From Gammaproteobacteria bacterium (GTDB lineage: Bacteria > Pseudomonadota > Gammaproteobacteria > SZUA-229): a stretch of DNA of 8,315 nucleotides. The DNA lies in assembly GCA_011321985.1 (NCBI GenBank), contig DROB01000406.1, forward strand, positions 1 to 8,315, given 5' to 3'. The position numbers and the translations under genes were made by a program. Below the pieces are notes generated by a model. That model had not been told where the DNA came from and ran no database searches. It saw only the letters and a program-made list of their open reading frames with translations. Below are positions 1 through 6,472 of the stretch, piece by piece. The number at the start of each line of letters is the position of its first letter. Position 1 is the stretch's first letter.

Positions 1-63
1 ACTGCTACCATCCAACACCGCCATGACATAAAAGATGCCTGGTGCGAGCTCCCGCCGAACCAT
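1..63 (-). CDS. Possible 5' end of the gene after pal (cpoB position), partial
   Basis: An ATG at 63-61, 35 bases past the pal stop, opens a frame of 21 codons that runs off the window edge without a stop. The peptide starts MVRRE and continues with the fairly hydrophobic LAPGIFYVMAVL. This could be the start of an export signal, which would fit CpoB/YbgF, the periplasmic TPR and coiled-coil protein usually encoded right after pal. Against this, there is no good Shine-Dalgarno (only a GAG about 14 bases upstream), and the stretch lacks a recognisable signal-peptidase site within view. The words FYVMAVLDGSS also faintly resemble integrase-core transposases of the IS3 type. The call rests on position and a short hydrophobic run only. 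Confidence 0.2.
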   Translation of the reverse strand, partial: MVRRELAPGIFYVMAVLDGSS

Positions 64-98
64 ATCGTTCTAGCGATCTCAAGGTTGCAAGACCCGCC

Positions 99-653
99 TC
101 AATACACTATTTCGACACGACGATTTAAGCTCATGGATTCTTCATCATGACCAAAAGCCACGGGTTTCTCTTCACCATAACTGATGACTGAGATCTGATC
201 TTTACTCGCACCTTCATACAACATCAATTGTTTGACCGCCTGTGCTCGTTGTTCAGCCAATGCGACATTATACTCACGCGTACCCCGTTCGTCTGCATGG
301 CCTTCCAGTCGGACACTGGCATCAGCATTAAATGAAAGGTATTTACCGTGGTGCTTGACCAACTCGAGATATTCATCATCGACCTTATTACTATCAAACG
401 AGAAATAAACGATTTTCTCAAACAGGACATTATTCGCATCATTTATTGCCCCTTTTTCATAAGAGACCAGCTTACCACCTTCCAGGGCTGTACCATCCAG
501 CCCTGAACCGCCATCTATACCACCTGCAGAAGCAGAATTTTCACTCTCAGCTGCTACATTTTCATCGACCGTCGTGCCTTCATCGGGTTTTATTCTGTCA
601 CCACACGCACTAAGCGATAATGCCAGTGCTGCTATCAATAATAAATTCTTCAT
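99..653 (-). CDS. pal: Peptidoglycan-associated lipoprotein Pal
   Basis: Pal is the outer-membrane lipoprotein that anchors the membrane to peptidoglycan and is the endpoint of the Tol machine. The 184-residue product starts with a lipoprotein signal peptide (1-16) and a lipobox LSAC with Cys17 as the lipidated residue. Residues 18-75 are an acidic, Gly/Ser-rich linker. Residues 80-184 form an OmpA-like peptidoglycan-binding domain. It contains VYFSFDSN (82-89), the diaminopimelate-binding motif GHADERGT (118-125, with Asp121), Arg136 in the following helix, SYGEEKP (158-164), and the family ending NRRVEIVY. Length is close to the 173 residues of E. coli Pal. The ATG at 653 is supported by GAGG 8 bases upstream. 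It is the last complete gene of the tol cluster, separated from tolB by 122 bases, so it may also be transcribed from a promoter of its own. Confidence 0.97.
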   Translation of the reverse strand: MKNLLLIAALALSLSACGDRIKPDEGTTVDENVAAESENSASAGGIDGGSGLDGTALEGGKLVSYEKGAINDANNVLFEKIVYFSFDSNKVDDEYLELVKHHGKYLSFNADASVRLEGHADERGTREYNVALAEQRAQAVKQLMLYEGASKDQISVISYGEEKPVAFGHDEESMSLNRRVEIVY

Positions 654-775
654 CTGATAAACCTCGTTGTTATTTTAAGTTGAGCGTTTTTCACACAATG
701 TTAATTTTTTGTTAATTACACACGCTTAGATCTATTTTTTCACATTTCATAAACATCAAAGACCACTGAAAGAGA
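654..775 (-). other. tolB-pal spacer with weak promoter-like sequence
   Basis: This 122-base AT-rich spacer is several times longer than the other junctions in the cluster. On the minus strand a TAAAAT hexamer (five of six matches to the sigma-70 -10 box) lies about 20 bases before the pal Shine-Dalgarno. Its best -35 partner, TTGTGT, sits 15 bases further upstream and is poor in both sequence and spacing. The repeated word GTTAATT occurs twice within 20 bases near 700-717. No hairpin followed by a T run was found, so I see no terminator. Readthrough from tolB is likely, with an uncertain extra promoter for pal. Confidence 0.25.
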
Positions 776-2071
776 TTACTTTCTCACCGCCGCCCAGGCT
801 GGTTCTCTTACTTCACCGTCAGAGAAAGCCAGGCGCTGCTTCTGACGACCATCGACAGAAACAGCAGCAAGTACTGCCTGCCGCTTTTCCTGTGATGCAA
901 ACAGAATCATACTGTTATTCGGCGCATACACTGGTGACTCATCAAGAGGACCATCGGTTAATATCCGTGATGACTTTGTCGCCAGCTCCAGGACAGCAAT
1001 ACGATAGACATTACCCTCACCGTGAACATAAGCGACAGATTTACCATCGGCAGAAACACTGGCACTGGCATTATAGCCGCCTTCGTATGTCAGACGCTCG
1101 GGTTTCGAACCTGCGACAGCCTTCTGCCGGTATAACTGCGGTTTACCACTACGGCTTGATGTATAGATGAGGGATTTCCCATCTATACTCCAGACCGCTT
1201 CGGTATCGATAGACCAGTGATCGGTTATGCGTTGCAATTTATTGCTTGCCAGCGTCAGTATATATACATCCGGATTACCCTCTTTTGACAATGTCATGGC
1301 TAATTTTTTGCCATCGGGCGACCAGGCGGGTGAGCCATTCAGGCCCGGAAACTTTGACCGGCTCTTGCGTGCTCCGGTATGTATATCGTGAGTAAAGATC
1401 TCCGCCTGCCCACTCTCAAATGAGACATAGGCCAGATGTGAACCATCCGGTGACCAGGCAGGTGACATGATGGGCTGATCAGAAGTTAATAATGTCTGGG
1501 GGTTATATCCATCGGTATCAGATACCTGTAAACGCGAACGGATACCGGCTTTGCCGCGTTTCGTCGTAACATAAGCGATACGTGTACTGAAGGCACCGGG
1601 TAACCCGGTTATATGGGTGAATATATAATCACTGATCTGATGTGAAACATCCCGCAAGGTCTTGTCGGTCGCACTGAAGCTATAACCCAGTACCTGCTTG
1701 GCTTTCAATATATCGATCAATCGAAACTGAATCTGGTATTTGCCATTAACCTGTTTGGTCACACTGCCTATAACGATATGATCCATACCCGCAATCCGCC
1801 AGGTCTTATAATGCACATCCGCCAGCTTCTGCGGACGAGCGATCAGATCTTTTTCAGCGACAGGTGAAAATTTTCCACTACGCGCCAGATCAGAGACGAT
1901 GATGGCAGAAACATCGCCATTGGCCACCCTGGCTGAACCATTCCACTGAAAAGGTATGACGGCAATGGGTAATGCACCTTCGAACCCTTCGGTAATATCA
2001 ATTTTCAGTACAGCCTGAGCCACCGAAGTAAAACTCAGGCAGAACAGGCATATTATTATATTTTTCAACAT
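776..2071 (-). CDS. tolB: Tol-Pal system periplasmic protein TolB
   Basis: TolB is the soluble periplasmic partner of Pal; it also contacts TolA through its N-terminus and controls whether Pal is free to bind peptidoglycan. The 431-residue product has a Sec signal peptide (about 1-20, ending SVAQA). An alpha/beta N-terminal domain follows (about 21-155, including ALPIAVIPF near 33-41). The rest is a beta-propeller of TolB/WD40-like repeats, marked by AWSPDG (205-210), AWSPDG (249-254), VWSIDG (293-298), SVSADG (338-343) and the degenerate VYAPNN (381-386). Length matches E. coli TolB (430). The ATG at 2071 gives a sensible signal peptide, but its Shine-Dalgarno is poor: AGGGA lies about 14 bases upstream. 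It follows tolA after 133 bases. Confidence 0.97.
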   Translation of the reverse strand: MLKNIIICLFCLSFTSVAQAVLKIDITEGFEGALPIAVIPFQWNGSARVANGDVSAIIVSDLARSGKFSPVAEKDLIARPQKLADVHYKTWRIAGMDHIVIGSVTKQVNGKYQIQFRLIDILKAKQVLGYSFSATDKTLRDVSHQISDYIFTHITGLPGAFSTRIAYVTTKRGKAGIRSRLQVSDTDGYNPQTLLTSDQPIMSPAWSPDGSHLAYVSFESGQAEIFTHDIHTGARKSRSKFPGLNGSPAWSPDGKKLAMTLSKEGNPDVYILTLASNKLQRITDHWSIDTEAVWSIDGKSLIYTSSRSGKPQLYRQKAVAGSKPERLTYEGGYNASASVSADGKSVAYVHGEGNVYRIAVLELATKSSRILTDGPLDESPVYAPNNSMILFASQEKRQAVLAAVSVDGRQKQRLAFSDGEVREPAWAAVRK

Positions 2072-2128
2072 ATTACTTTTTACTGTCCCTCGTTTCCATA
2101 CTTTCGTACGGTAACGAATAACGCTAAT

Positions 2129-2159
2129 ATTTTACCCAGACTCTACATACGTTTAACAA
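2129..2159 (-). promoter_or_regulatory. Candidate internal promoter before tolB
   Basis: In the 133-base tolA-tolB spacer the minus strand carries TTGTTA (2159-2154, four of six matches to the -35 box) and TAAAAT (2134-2129, five of six to the -10 box), 19 bases apart. Nineteen is longer than the preferred 17, so this is a weak sigma-70 match. E. coli is known to have more than one transcript in its tol-pal cluster, which makes an internal start reasonable here. The rest of the spacer contains only a CGTACG palindrome (2105-2110) and no terminator-like hairpin. Confidence 0.25.
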
Positions 2160-2204
2160 GCATCGTATATTTTTCCGCACAAATAGCGAGAATAAGAAAA
2201 GATA

Positions 2205-3113
2205 TCAGCGAGGTTTAAATTTAAAATAAATCTCTCTATCAAATAACTCCGGATCTGGCGGCAGAGGCAGGGGTGAAGCCTTACGTACCGCCCGTTCTAC
2301 CGAACGCTGGAATGCATTATCACTGGTACATGATTGTACGCGAACATCGATAACATCGCCCGACATTGTCTGTGTCACTATCACCTCACAACTTTGGCCA
2401 GTTATCGTCGACACCGGGCGTAACCAGTTATTCTCAACTTTTTGTGCGATCAGCATAATATATTGCTGACGCTGTGTCTGCAGCCGAGTAGCATGCTCTG
2501 CCTGCTTCCTGGCCTCCTCCCTGAGTCGTTCTTCTTCGAGAAGAGCACGTTCGAACTCAGCTTTTTCTTCAGCACGGCGCTTACGCTCCGCTTCAAGTTT
2601 ACGTTTTTTCTCGGCGGCCAGTCTTTCCCTTTCTTTTTTCTCTCTGGCCTTTTTTTCTTTCGCTTTTTTTTCTCTAGCAAGCTTTTCCCTGCGTTGCTTT
2701 TCCTTTGCCAGTTTCTCTTCTTTCAATTTTTCCTGCTTCTTCTTTTGGGCCAGTGCCAGTTTTTTCTTTTCCTGGGCGGCCTTCTTTTCTCTGGCCTTCT
2801 TATCCTTGATTTTCTTCGCTTCAGCTTTCTTCTTTTCCAGTGCCAGCCGTTTCTTTTTTTCTACCGCTTTTCTTTCATCTTCTATCTTTTTCTGCGCCAC
2901 CAGCTTCTTCTGTTTTTTTCTATCATCAAATTTTTTAGCATCGATCACTACCGCATCGATGATCTTATGGTTCTTCGATGCAGGCATGGGTGGCTGATCG
3001 TCACTGGATAGATTCAGGCCCAACAATAATGCCAGAACGAGATGCACGAATATGACCAGTGCCAGTATCCATGGATGTCTTTTTACTTCTGCAAATAAAC
3101 CAGATGACTTCAT
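2205..3113 (-). CDS. tolA: Envelope-spanning protein TolA
   Basis: TolA carries proton-motive-force energy from TolQR across the periplasm to TolB and Pal. The 302-residue product shows the three TolA domains. A short cytoplasmic N-terminus and one membrane helix (about 15-36) carry His24, which matches the helix histidine that E. coli TolA uses to contact TolQ. Domain II (about 60-215) is a long charged helix built from Lys, Glu, Arg and Ala. Domain III (about 217-302) begins YIMLIAQKVENNW, has Cys242 and Cys262 as the likely disulfide pair, and ends YFKFKPR. The protein is much shorter than E. coli TolA (421); the loss is in domain II, which here is richer in Lys than in Ala. The ATG at 3113 has only a weak AGAAG upstream and lies 19 bases after tolR. 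Confidence 0.95.
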   Translation of the reverse strand: MKSSGLFAEVKRHPWILALVIFVHLVLALLLGLNLSSDDQPPMPASKNHKIIDAVVIDAKKFDDRKKQKKLVAQKKIEDERKAVEKKKRLALEKKKAEAKKIKDKKAREKKAAQEKKKLALAQKKKQEKLKEEKLAKEKQRREKLAREKKAKEKKAREKKERERLAAEKKRKLEAERKRRAEEKAEFERALLEEERLREEARKQAEHATRLQTQRQQYIMLIAQKVENNWLRPVSTITGQSCEVIVTQTMSGDVIDVRVQSCTSDNAFQRSVERAVRKASPLPLPPDPELFDREIYFKFKPR

Positions 3114-3132
3114 CTATCTATGCTTCTATATC

Positions 3133-3543
3133 TCAGGGCTGCTCGGTCATCAGGCCGACTTTTTCAACACCCGCTGACTGCAGTAAAACCATAGCTGTTG
3201 TCACTGACCCATAATCGGCATCTTTATCTCCACGGACCAGGACCGGTGTCTGTGGTTTCTGCTTCAGGACCAGAGCTATCCGCTGCGTGACAGTTTCATT
3301 ACTGACCGGTTTTTTCAGGTTATCACCTATGTTTAGATAATACTCACCGGTTTTACTGACGGTCAGTATGACCGGTTCCTGTTGATCAGGCGGCAATGAA
3401 TTTGCTGCCAGTTGGGGCAGCTCTATCTCGACACCCTGCTGAACGATAGGCGCGGTTATCATGAAGATGATCAATAGCACCAGCATTACATCGATATAGG
3501 GCACAACGTTTATCTCTGCAACTGCTCGACGTTTTTTACTCAT
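3133..3543 (-). CDS. tolR: Tol-Pal proton channel subunit TolR
   Basis: TolR is the ExbD-family subunit of the TolQR motor. The 136-residue product has a basic cytoplasmic start (MSKKRR) and one membrane helix (about 12-32) with Asp18 in VVPYIDVMLVLLIIF. This Asp matches Asp23 of E. coli, the protonatable residue of the channel. The periplasmic domain (about 40-136) contains VLVRGDKDADYG, typical of ExbD/TolR, and ends near VEKVGLMTEQP. Length is close to E. coli TolR (142), and the N-terminal tail is a few residues shorter. The ATG at 3543 has a modest GTGGGAA upstream. It follows tolQ after 29 bases, so co-transcription is near certain. Confidence 0.96.
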   Translation of the reverse strand: MSKKRRAVAEINVVPYIDVMLVLLIIFMITAPIVQQGVEIELPQLAANSLPPDQQEPVILTVSKTGEYYLNIGDNLKKPVSNETVTQRIALVLKQKPQTPVLVRGDKDADYGSVTTAMVLLQSAGVEKVGLMTEQP

Positions 3544-3572
3544 ACCGTATATTTCCCACTGACCTGTCCATT

Positions 3573-4256
3573 TCAGCTTTCTTCCGCCACATTACTCTGG
3601 CGCTGCAGGATCGTCGCAAACTCTTCAGCAAAATTCTCGTAGGTGCTGGACAAGCGATCAACTTTTTCAGCGTAGCGATTGTAACCGATAACCGCAGGTA
3701 TCGCTGCAAACAGGCCCATCGCCGTTGCGATCAGGGCCTCAGCTATGCCTGGCGCGACCATGGCAAGACTGGCATGTTCGACAGCTCCTAGAGCGATAAA
3801 CGAGCGCATGATGCCCCATACTGTCCCAAACAGACCGATATAAGGACTGATCGAACCGATCGTCGCCAGTAACGACAGATGGGAGTCCAGGTAATCCTCT
3901 TCTCGCGCTACAGCCACCTTCATACTACGTTGCACACTGGCCAGCATCATCTCGGTGTTCATCTTGTTTTTATGGGTACGGATATATTCTGCGAATCCCA
4001 CTTCGAAAATCCGCGCCACACCACGATGCTCTTCTCTTTTTCGTTTCACCTGCTGGTACAGGTCAGACAGATTAATACCCGACCAGAACTGATCCTCAAA
4101 TCGCATGGCTTCATCTTTTGCTGTTTTTAAGATCTTGAATTTAAGTGAAATAATAACCCATGAAAGTACCGATGCACTCAACAGGATCGTCATCACTATC
4201 TGCACCAGAAAACTGGCACGTGTGACCAGTGAAAACAGTGTCATCTCAACTTCCAC
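3573..4256 (-). CDS. tolQ: Tol-Pal proton channel subunit TolQ
   Basis: TolQ is the ExbB/MotA-family inner-membrane subunit that forms the proton path with TolR and drives TolA. The 227-residue product has three membrane helices (about 16-38, 127-152 and 165-190) and a large cytoplasmic loop between the first two. The family signature GLFGTVWGIM (141-150) and ALIATAMGLFAAIPAV (174-189) hold Thr145 and Thr178, the polar residues lining the channel in E. coli TolQ. I choose the GTG at 4256 because AAGGAG lies 7 bases upstream at ideal spacing and the length then matches E. coli (230). An in-frame ATG at 4244, one base past the ybgC stop and preceded by GGAAG, is a credible second start. From the GTG, tolQ overlaps ybgC by 11 bases. 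Confidence 0.96.
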   Translation of the reverse strand: MEVEMTLFSLVTRASFLVQIVMTILLSASVLSWVIISLKFKILKTAKDEAMRFEDQFWSGINLSDLYQQVKRKREEHRGVARIFEVGFAEYIRTHKNKMNTEMMLASVQRSMKVAVAREEDYLDSHLSLLATIGSISPYIGLFGTVWGIMRSFIALGAVEHASLAMVAPGIAEALIATAMGLFAAIPAVIGYNRYAEKVDRLSSTYENFAEEFATILQRQSNVAEES

Positions 4257-4722
4257 AATGGAACTCCTTATTAATTTTTTCTATGATTGAAGGCGGGATA
4301 CTCCGCGCAGTAAATTTATTCGCATCCAGACAGGCGATCTTGATATCTGCTTCTGCTAACGTCACCGACAATGCTCTTTTATCGGTATCAGAATGATGAG
4401 GAGCTTCACGATGAACCCTCTGCTTGAATAAGATGCTGGCTTTTCTCAATGAGGTAATTGTCGTAACCACGTTTAATTCGTCATTAAATCTGGCTGGTTT
4501 CCGATATCGAATATTCGCACTATGCACAGCAAATAATATTCCTGTTTCCTGCTGTATCTGGTCTAGTTCAAAACCGATGCTGCGTAATAGCTCGGTCCGG
4601 GCACGTTCCATAAATTTCAGGTAATTGGCATAATAAACCACACCGCCTGAATCGGTATCCTCGTAGTAGACACGAACCGGCCAGGAAAATTCCTTTGCCT
4701 CTGCATTATTATTGGTCGTCAT
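4246..4722 (-). CDS. ybgC: Tol-Pal associated acyl-CoA thioesterase YbgC
   Basis: YbgC is a small cytoplasmic hotdog-fold (4HBT family) thioesterase acting on acyl-CoA or acyl-carrier substrates. Its gene is joined to tol-pal in many proteobacteria, though its exact role there is unsettled. The product from the ATG at 4722 is 158 residues. It has the family signature WPVRVYYEDTDSGGVVYYANY (residues 14-34), whose DTD acidic residues contain the catalytic Asp, then FMERARTELLR. E. coli has a His where this protein has the second Tyr of VVYY. It is longer than E. coli YbgC (134) because of an N-terminal tail and an insertion (about 108-120, APHHSDTDKR). A GTG at 4761 would add 13 residues but has no Shine-Dalgarno. 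The ATG at 4722 also has an imperfect one: AGGTGG about 15 bases upstream. Confidence 0.92.
   Translation of the reverse strand: MTTNNNAEAKEFSWPVRVYYEDTDSGGVVYYANYLKFMERARTELLRSIGFELDQIQQETGILFAVHSANIRYRKPARFNDELNVVTTITSLRKASILFKQRVHREAPHHSDTDKRALSVTLAEADIKIACLDANKFTARSIPPSIIEKINKEFHCGS
4264..4269 (-). promoter_or_regulatory. Strong ribosome binding site for tolQ inside ybgC
   Basis: AAGGAG on the minus strand lies exactly 7 bases before the GTG at 4256. It falls within the last codons of ybgC and decides the tolQ start in favour of this GTG. A second, weaker site (GGAAG at about 4254-4250) precedes the in-frame ATG at 4244. Confidence 0.75.
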
Positions 4723-4739
4723 TATTCTTGTTATTATCC

Positions 4740-4770
4740 ACCTCGCTGACGTGCTCCACACGAACGAGGT
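4740..4770 (-). other. Stem-loop in the ybgC leader
   Basis: Read on the minus strand, ACCTCG pairs with CGAGGT (6 bp) and, inside a TT/TCAG internal loop, CGTG pairs with CACG (4 bp) around a TGGAG loop. The 3' arm contains GAGGT, the only Shine-Dalgarno-like sequence before ybgC, so the fold could reduce ybgC initiation. No T run follows, so it is not a typical terminator. Confidence 0.4.
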
Positions 4771-4775
4771 TAGTT

Positions 4776-4787
4776 ATACAGCTGTAT
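4776..4787. repeat. 12-bp perfect palindrome at the ruvB stop
   Basis: ATACAGCTGTAT is a perfect palindrome whose last base overlaps the ruvB stop codon (TAA at 4789-4787). It does not match the LexA box: CTG and CAG are not spaced by ten bases. With no loop it is a poor RNA hairpin, so it could only be a protein-binding site or a chance occurrence. Confidence 0.3.
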
Positions 4788-5845
4788 TAGTCGAACATAT
4801 CCTGCTCTTGCACACTTTCTTCTTTTAACTTATCGGGCGTACGCAGACCAAAATGTCTGTATACGTTAGCAGTCGCAATCCGGCCTCGTGGTGTCCGCAT
4901 CAGGTATCCCTGCTGAATCAGGTAAGGCTCGATCACATCTTCGATGGTATCACGCTCTTCGCCGATAGCTGCAGCCAGGTTTTCGACCCCCACCGGACCA
5001 CCGTTAAATTTTTCGATGATGGCGAGTAATAACCGCCGGTCCATTATATCAAAACCCAGCGGGTCCACTTTTAATAGTTCCAGTGCTTTTGATGCGATAT
5101 CACCATCGACCTTACCGTCTGCTTTAACTTCGGCGTAATCACGTACTCGCCGTAACAGACGATTGACGATACGTGGTGTGCCGCGTGCACGTCGGGCAAT
5201 CTCACCGGCACCGTGCTCGTCGATCTGCACATTCAGGATATCCGATGAGCGTTTTACGATATAAGCGAGATCATTCAAGCCATAAAAATCCAGGCGTAAT
5301 ACGATGCCAAAGCGATCCCGTAATGGTGAGGTCAGTGACCCCGCACGCGTGGTCGCGCCGACCAGAGTAAAAGGCGGCAGGTCCAGCTTGATCGAACGCG
5401 CCGCAGGGCCTTCTCCGATCATGATATCGAGCTGATGGTCTTCCATCGCCGGATATAGCACTTCTTCGACGACCGGGCTTAAACGGTGAATCTCATCGAT
5501 AAACAGTACATCGTGCGGTTCAAGGTTAGTCAATAACGCAGCCAGGTCACCCTGTTTTTCTAAAACGGGGCCAGATGTCGAGTGCAGGCTAGCCCCCATC
5601 TCATTAGCGACGATATGCGCCAGTGTGGTCTTACCCAGACCGGGCGGGCCAAAAAATAATATGTGGTCCAGCGCCTCGTTACGAGCCTTTGCTGCAGGGA
5701 TAAAAATATCCAGCTGCTCAGTGACTGCTGGCTGACCACGGTAATCTTTCAGGTATTGCGGACGGATGGCGCGATCGATCGCAACTTCACCTTCTGCATT
5801 TTCAGCGGATAAAACGGGATTCTCGCTCATCGATGCCGACCCCAT
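4787..5845 (-). CDS. ruvB: Holliday junction branch migration ATPase RuvB
   Basis: RuvB is the AAA+ hexameric motor that pumps DNA through the RuvA-bound Holliday junction. The 352-residue product has the RuvB N-terminal signature DRAIRP (24-29). It also has Walker A GPPGLGKT (66-73), Walker B LFIDEIH (114-120), the RuvA-contacting hairpin region DIMIGEGPAARSIKLDL (140-156), sensor 1 GATTR (163-167), and the arginine-finger region SPLRDRFG (173-180). The small helical domain carries ARGTPRIVNRLLRRVRD (220-236), and a C-terminal winged helix ends with TPRGR (318-322) and HFGL. Residues 336-352 are a tail a little longer than in E. coli (336 total). The ATG at 5845 has no clear Shine-Dalgarno. 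The ATG at 5830 (MSENPVL) has GGGG about 9 bases upstream and may be the true start. It begins 24 bases after ruvA. Confidence 0.97.
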   Translation of the reverse strand: MGSASMSENPVLSAENAEGEVAIDRAIRPQYLKDYRGQPAVTEQLDIFIPAAKARNEALDHILFFGPPGLGKTTLAHIVANEMGASLHSTSGPVLEKQGDLAALLTNLEPHDVLFIDEIHRLSPVVEEVLYPAMEDHQLDIMIGEGPAARSIKLDLPPFTLVGATTRAGSLTSPLRDRFGIVLRLDFYGLNDLAYIVKRSSDILNVQIDEHGAGEIARRARGTPRIVNRLLRRVRDYAEVKADGKVDGDIASKALELLKVDPLGFDIMDRRLLLAIIEKFNGGPVGVENLAAAIGEERDTIEDVIEPYLIQQGYLMRTPRGRIATANVYRHFGLRTPDKLKEESVQEQDMFD

Positions 5846-5869
5846 GAAAGTAGCTGCTGCATGATATAG

Positions 5870-6472
5870 CTACCGTCCATCCATCGACGAATGCAATGCC
5901 GCACGGATAATCTCTTCGGTTGATTTATCGTCCACATCCAGATCACGGATCATCTGGCTTGCCTGCTGCGCCTTATAGCCCAGTGATATCAAGGCACTCA
6001 CTGCGTCATTTACCGGACTCGCGGCTTTTTCTATCGGTTTGACCCCTTCGGGTAACCGGGCGGCATCATCTTTTTCGAGGCGATCTTTTAGTTCGATGAC
6101 CAGACGTTCAGCGGTCTTCTTACCGACTCCGGGCAGCCGGGTCAGTGCCTTACTGTCTTCTTCCAGGATACAACGGGTAAAATCTTCTGCACTCATTCCC
6201 GACAGAATCGTCAATGCCAGTTTCGGCCCGACACCACTGATACGGATAAGGTTTCGAAACATCTGACGCTCGGATAAAGAGTGAAACCCGTATAACAGCT
6301 GCGCATCCTCACGCACCACCAGATGCGTATGCAACACGATACTCTCACCACATTCAGCCAGATGGTAAAAAGTCGACATCGACGCTTCCAGCTCATAACC
6401 CACGCCCTGCACATCGACCAGTATCGAAGGCGGTTGTTTTTCCAGCAATATACCCGTCAATCGCCCGATCAT
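5870..6472 (-). CDS. ruvA: Holliday junction binding protein RuvA
   Basis: RuvA tetramers hold the Holliday junction in a square-planar form and load RuvB. The 200-residue product has the N-terminal OB-fold domain (1-64, starting MIGRLTG and ending LLYGF) with the acidic-pin residues Glu55-Asp56. It has two helix-hairpin-helix motifs, ISGVGPKLAL (78-87) and LPGVGKKTAERL (113-124). A flexible acidic linker (about 133-152) leads to the RuvB-binding C-terminal domain (about 153-200), with ALISLGYKAQQA. Length matches E. coli RuvA (203). The ATG at 6472 overlaps the ruvC stop as ATGA, which points to translational coupling. Confidence 0.97.
   Translation of the reverse strand: MIGRLTGILLEKQPPSILVDVQGVGYELEASMSTFYHLAECGESIVLHTHLVVREDAQLLYGFHSLSERQMFRNLIRISGVGPKLALTILSGMSAEDFTRCILEEDSKALTRLPGVGKKTAERLVIELKDRLEKDDAARLPEGVKPIEKAASPVNDAVSALISLGYKAQQASQMIRDLDVDDKSTEEIIRAALHSSMDGR

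Noticed and set aside
1..150. Plus-strand frame open from the edge to 150
   Set aside because: Its distal part is antisense to the conserved C-terminus of Pal, and it shows no recognisable domain.
892..1170. 92-codon plus-strand frame inside tolB
   Set aside because: It lies opposite a well-conserved gene, has no Shine-Dalgarno, and its composition is unlike a real protein.
2442..3011. 189-codon plus-strand frame rich in Phe and Leu
   Set aside because: It is the antisense of the Lys/Glu-rich TolA helix: AAG/GAA codons read backwards give CTT/TTC. It has no ribosome site or family match.
4723..4761. GTG start of ybgC adding 13 residues
   Set aside because: It has no Shine-Dalgarno, and the extra residues (WSTSARWIITRI) are not part of the YbgC family. 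The ATG at 4722 is preferred, though its own ribosome site is weak.
4776..4787. LexA (SOS) box at the ruvB end, because ruv genes are SOS-regulated in E. coli
   Set aside because: The ATACAGCTGTAT palindrome lacks the CTG-N10-CAG spacing and lies after ruvB. No LexA-like box was found upstream of ruvC either.
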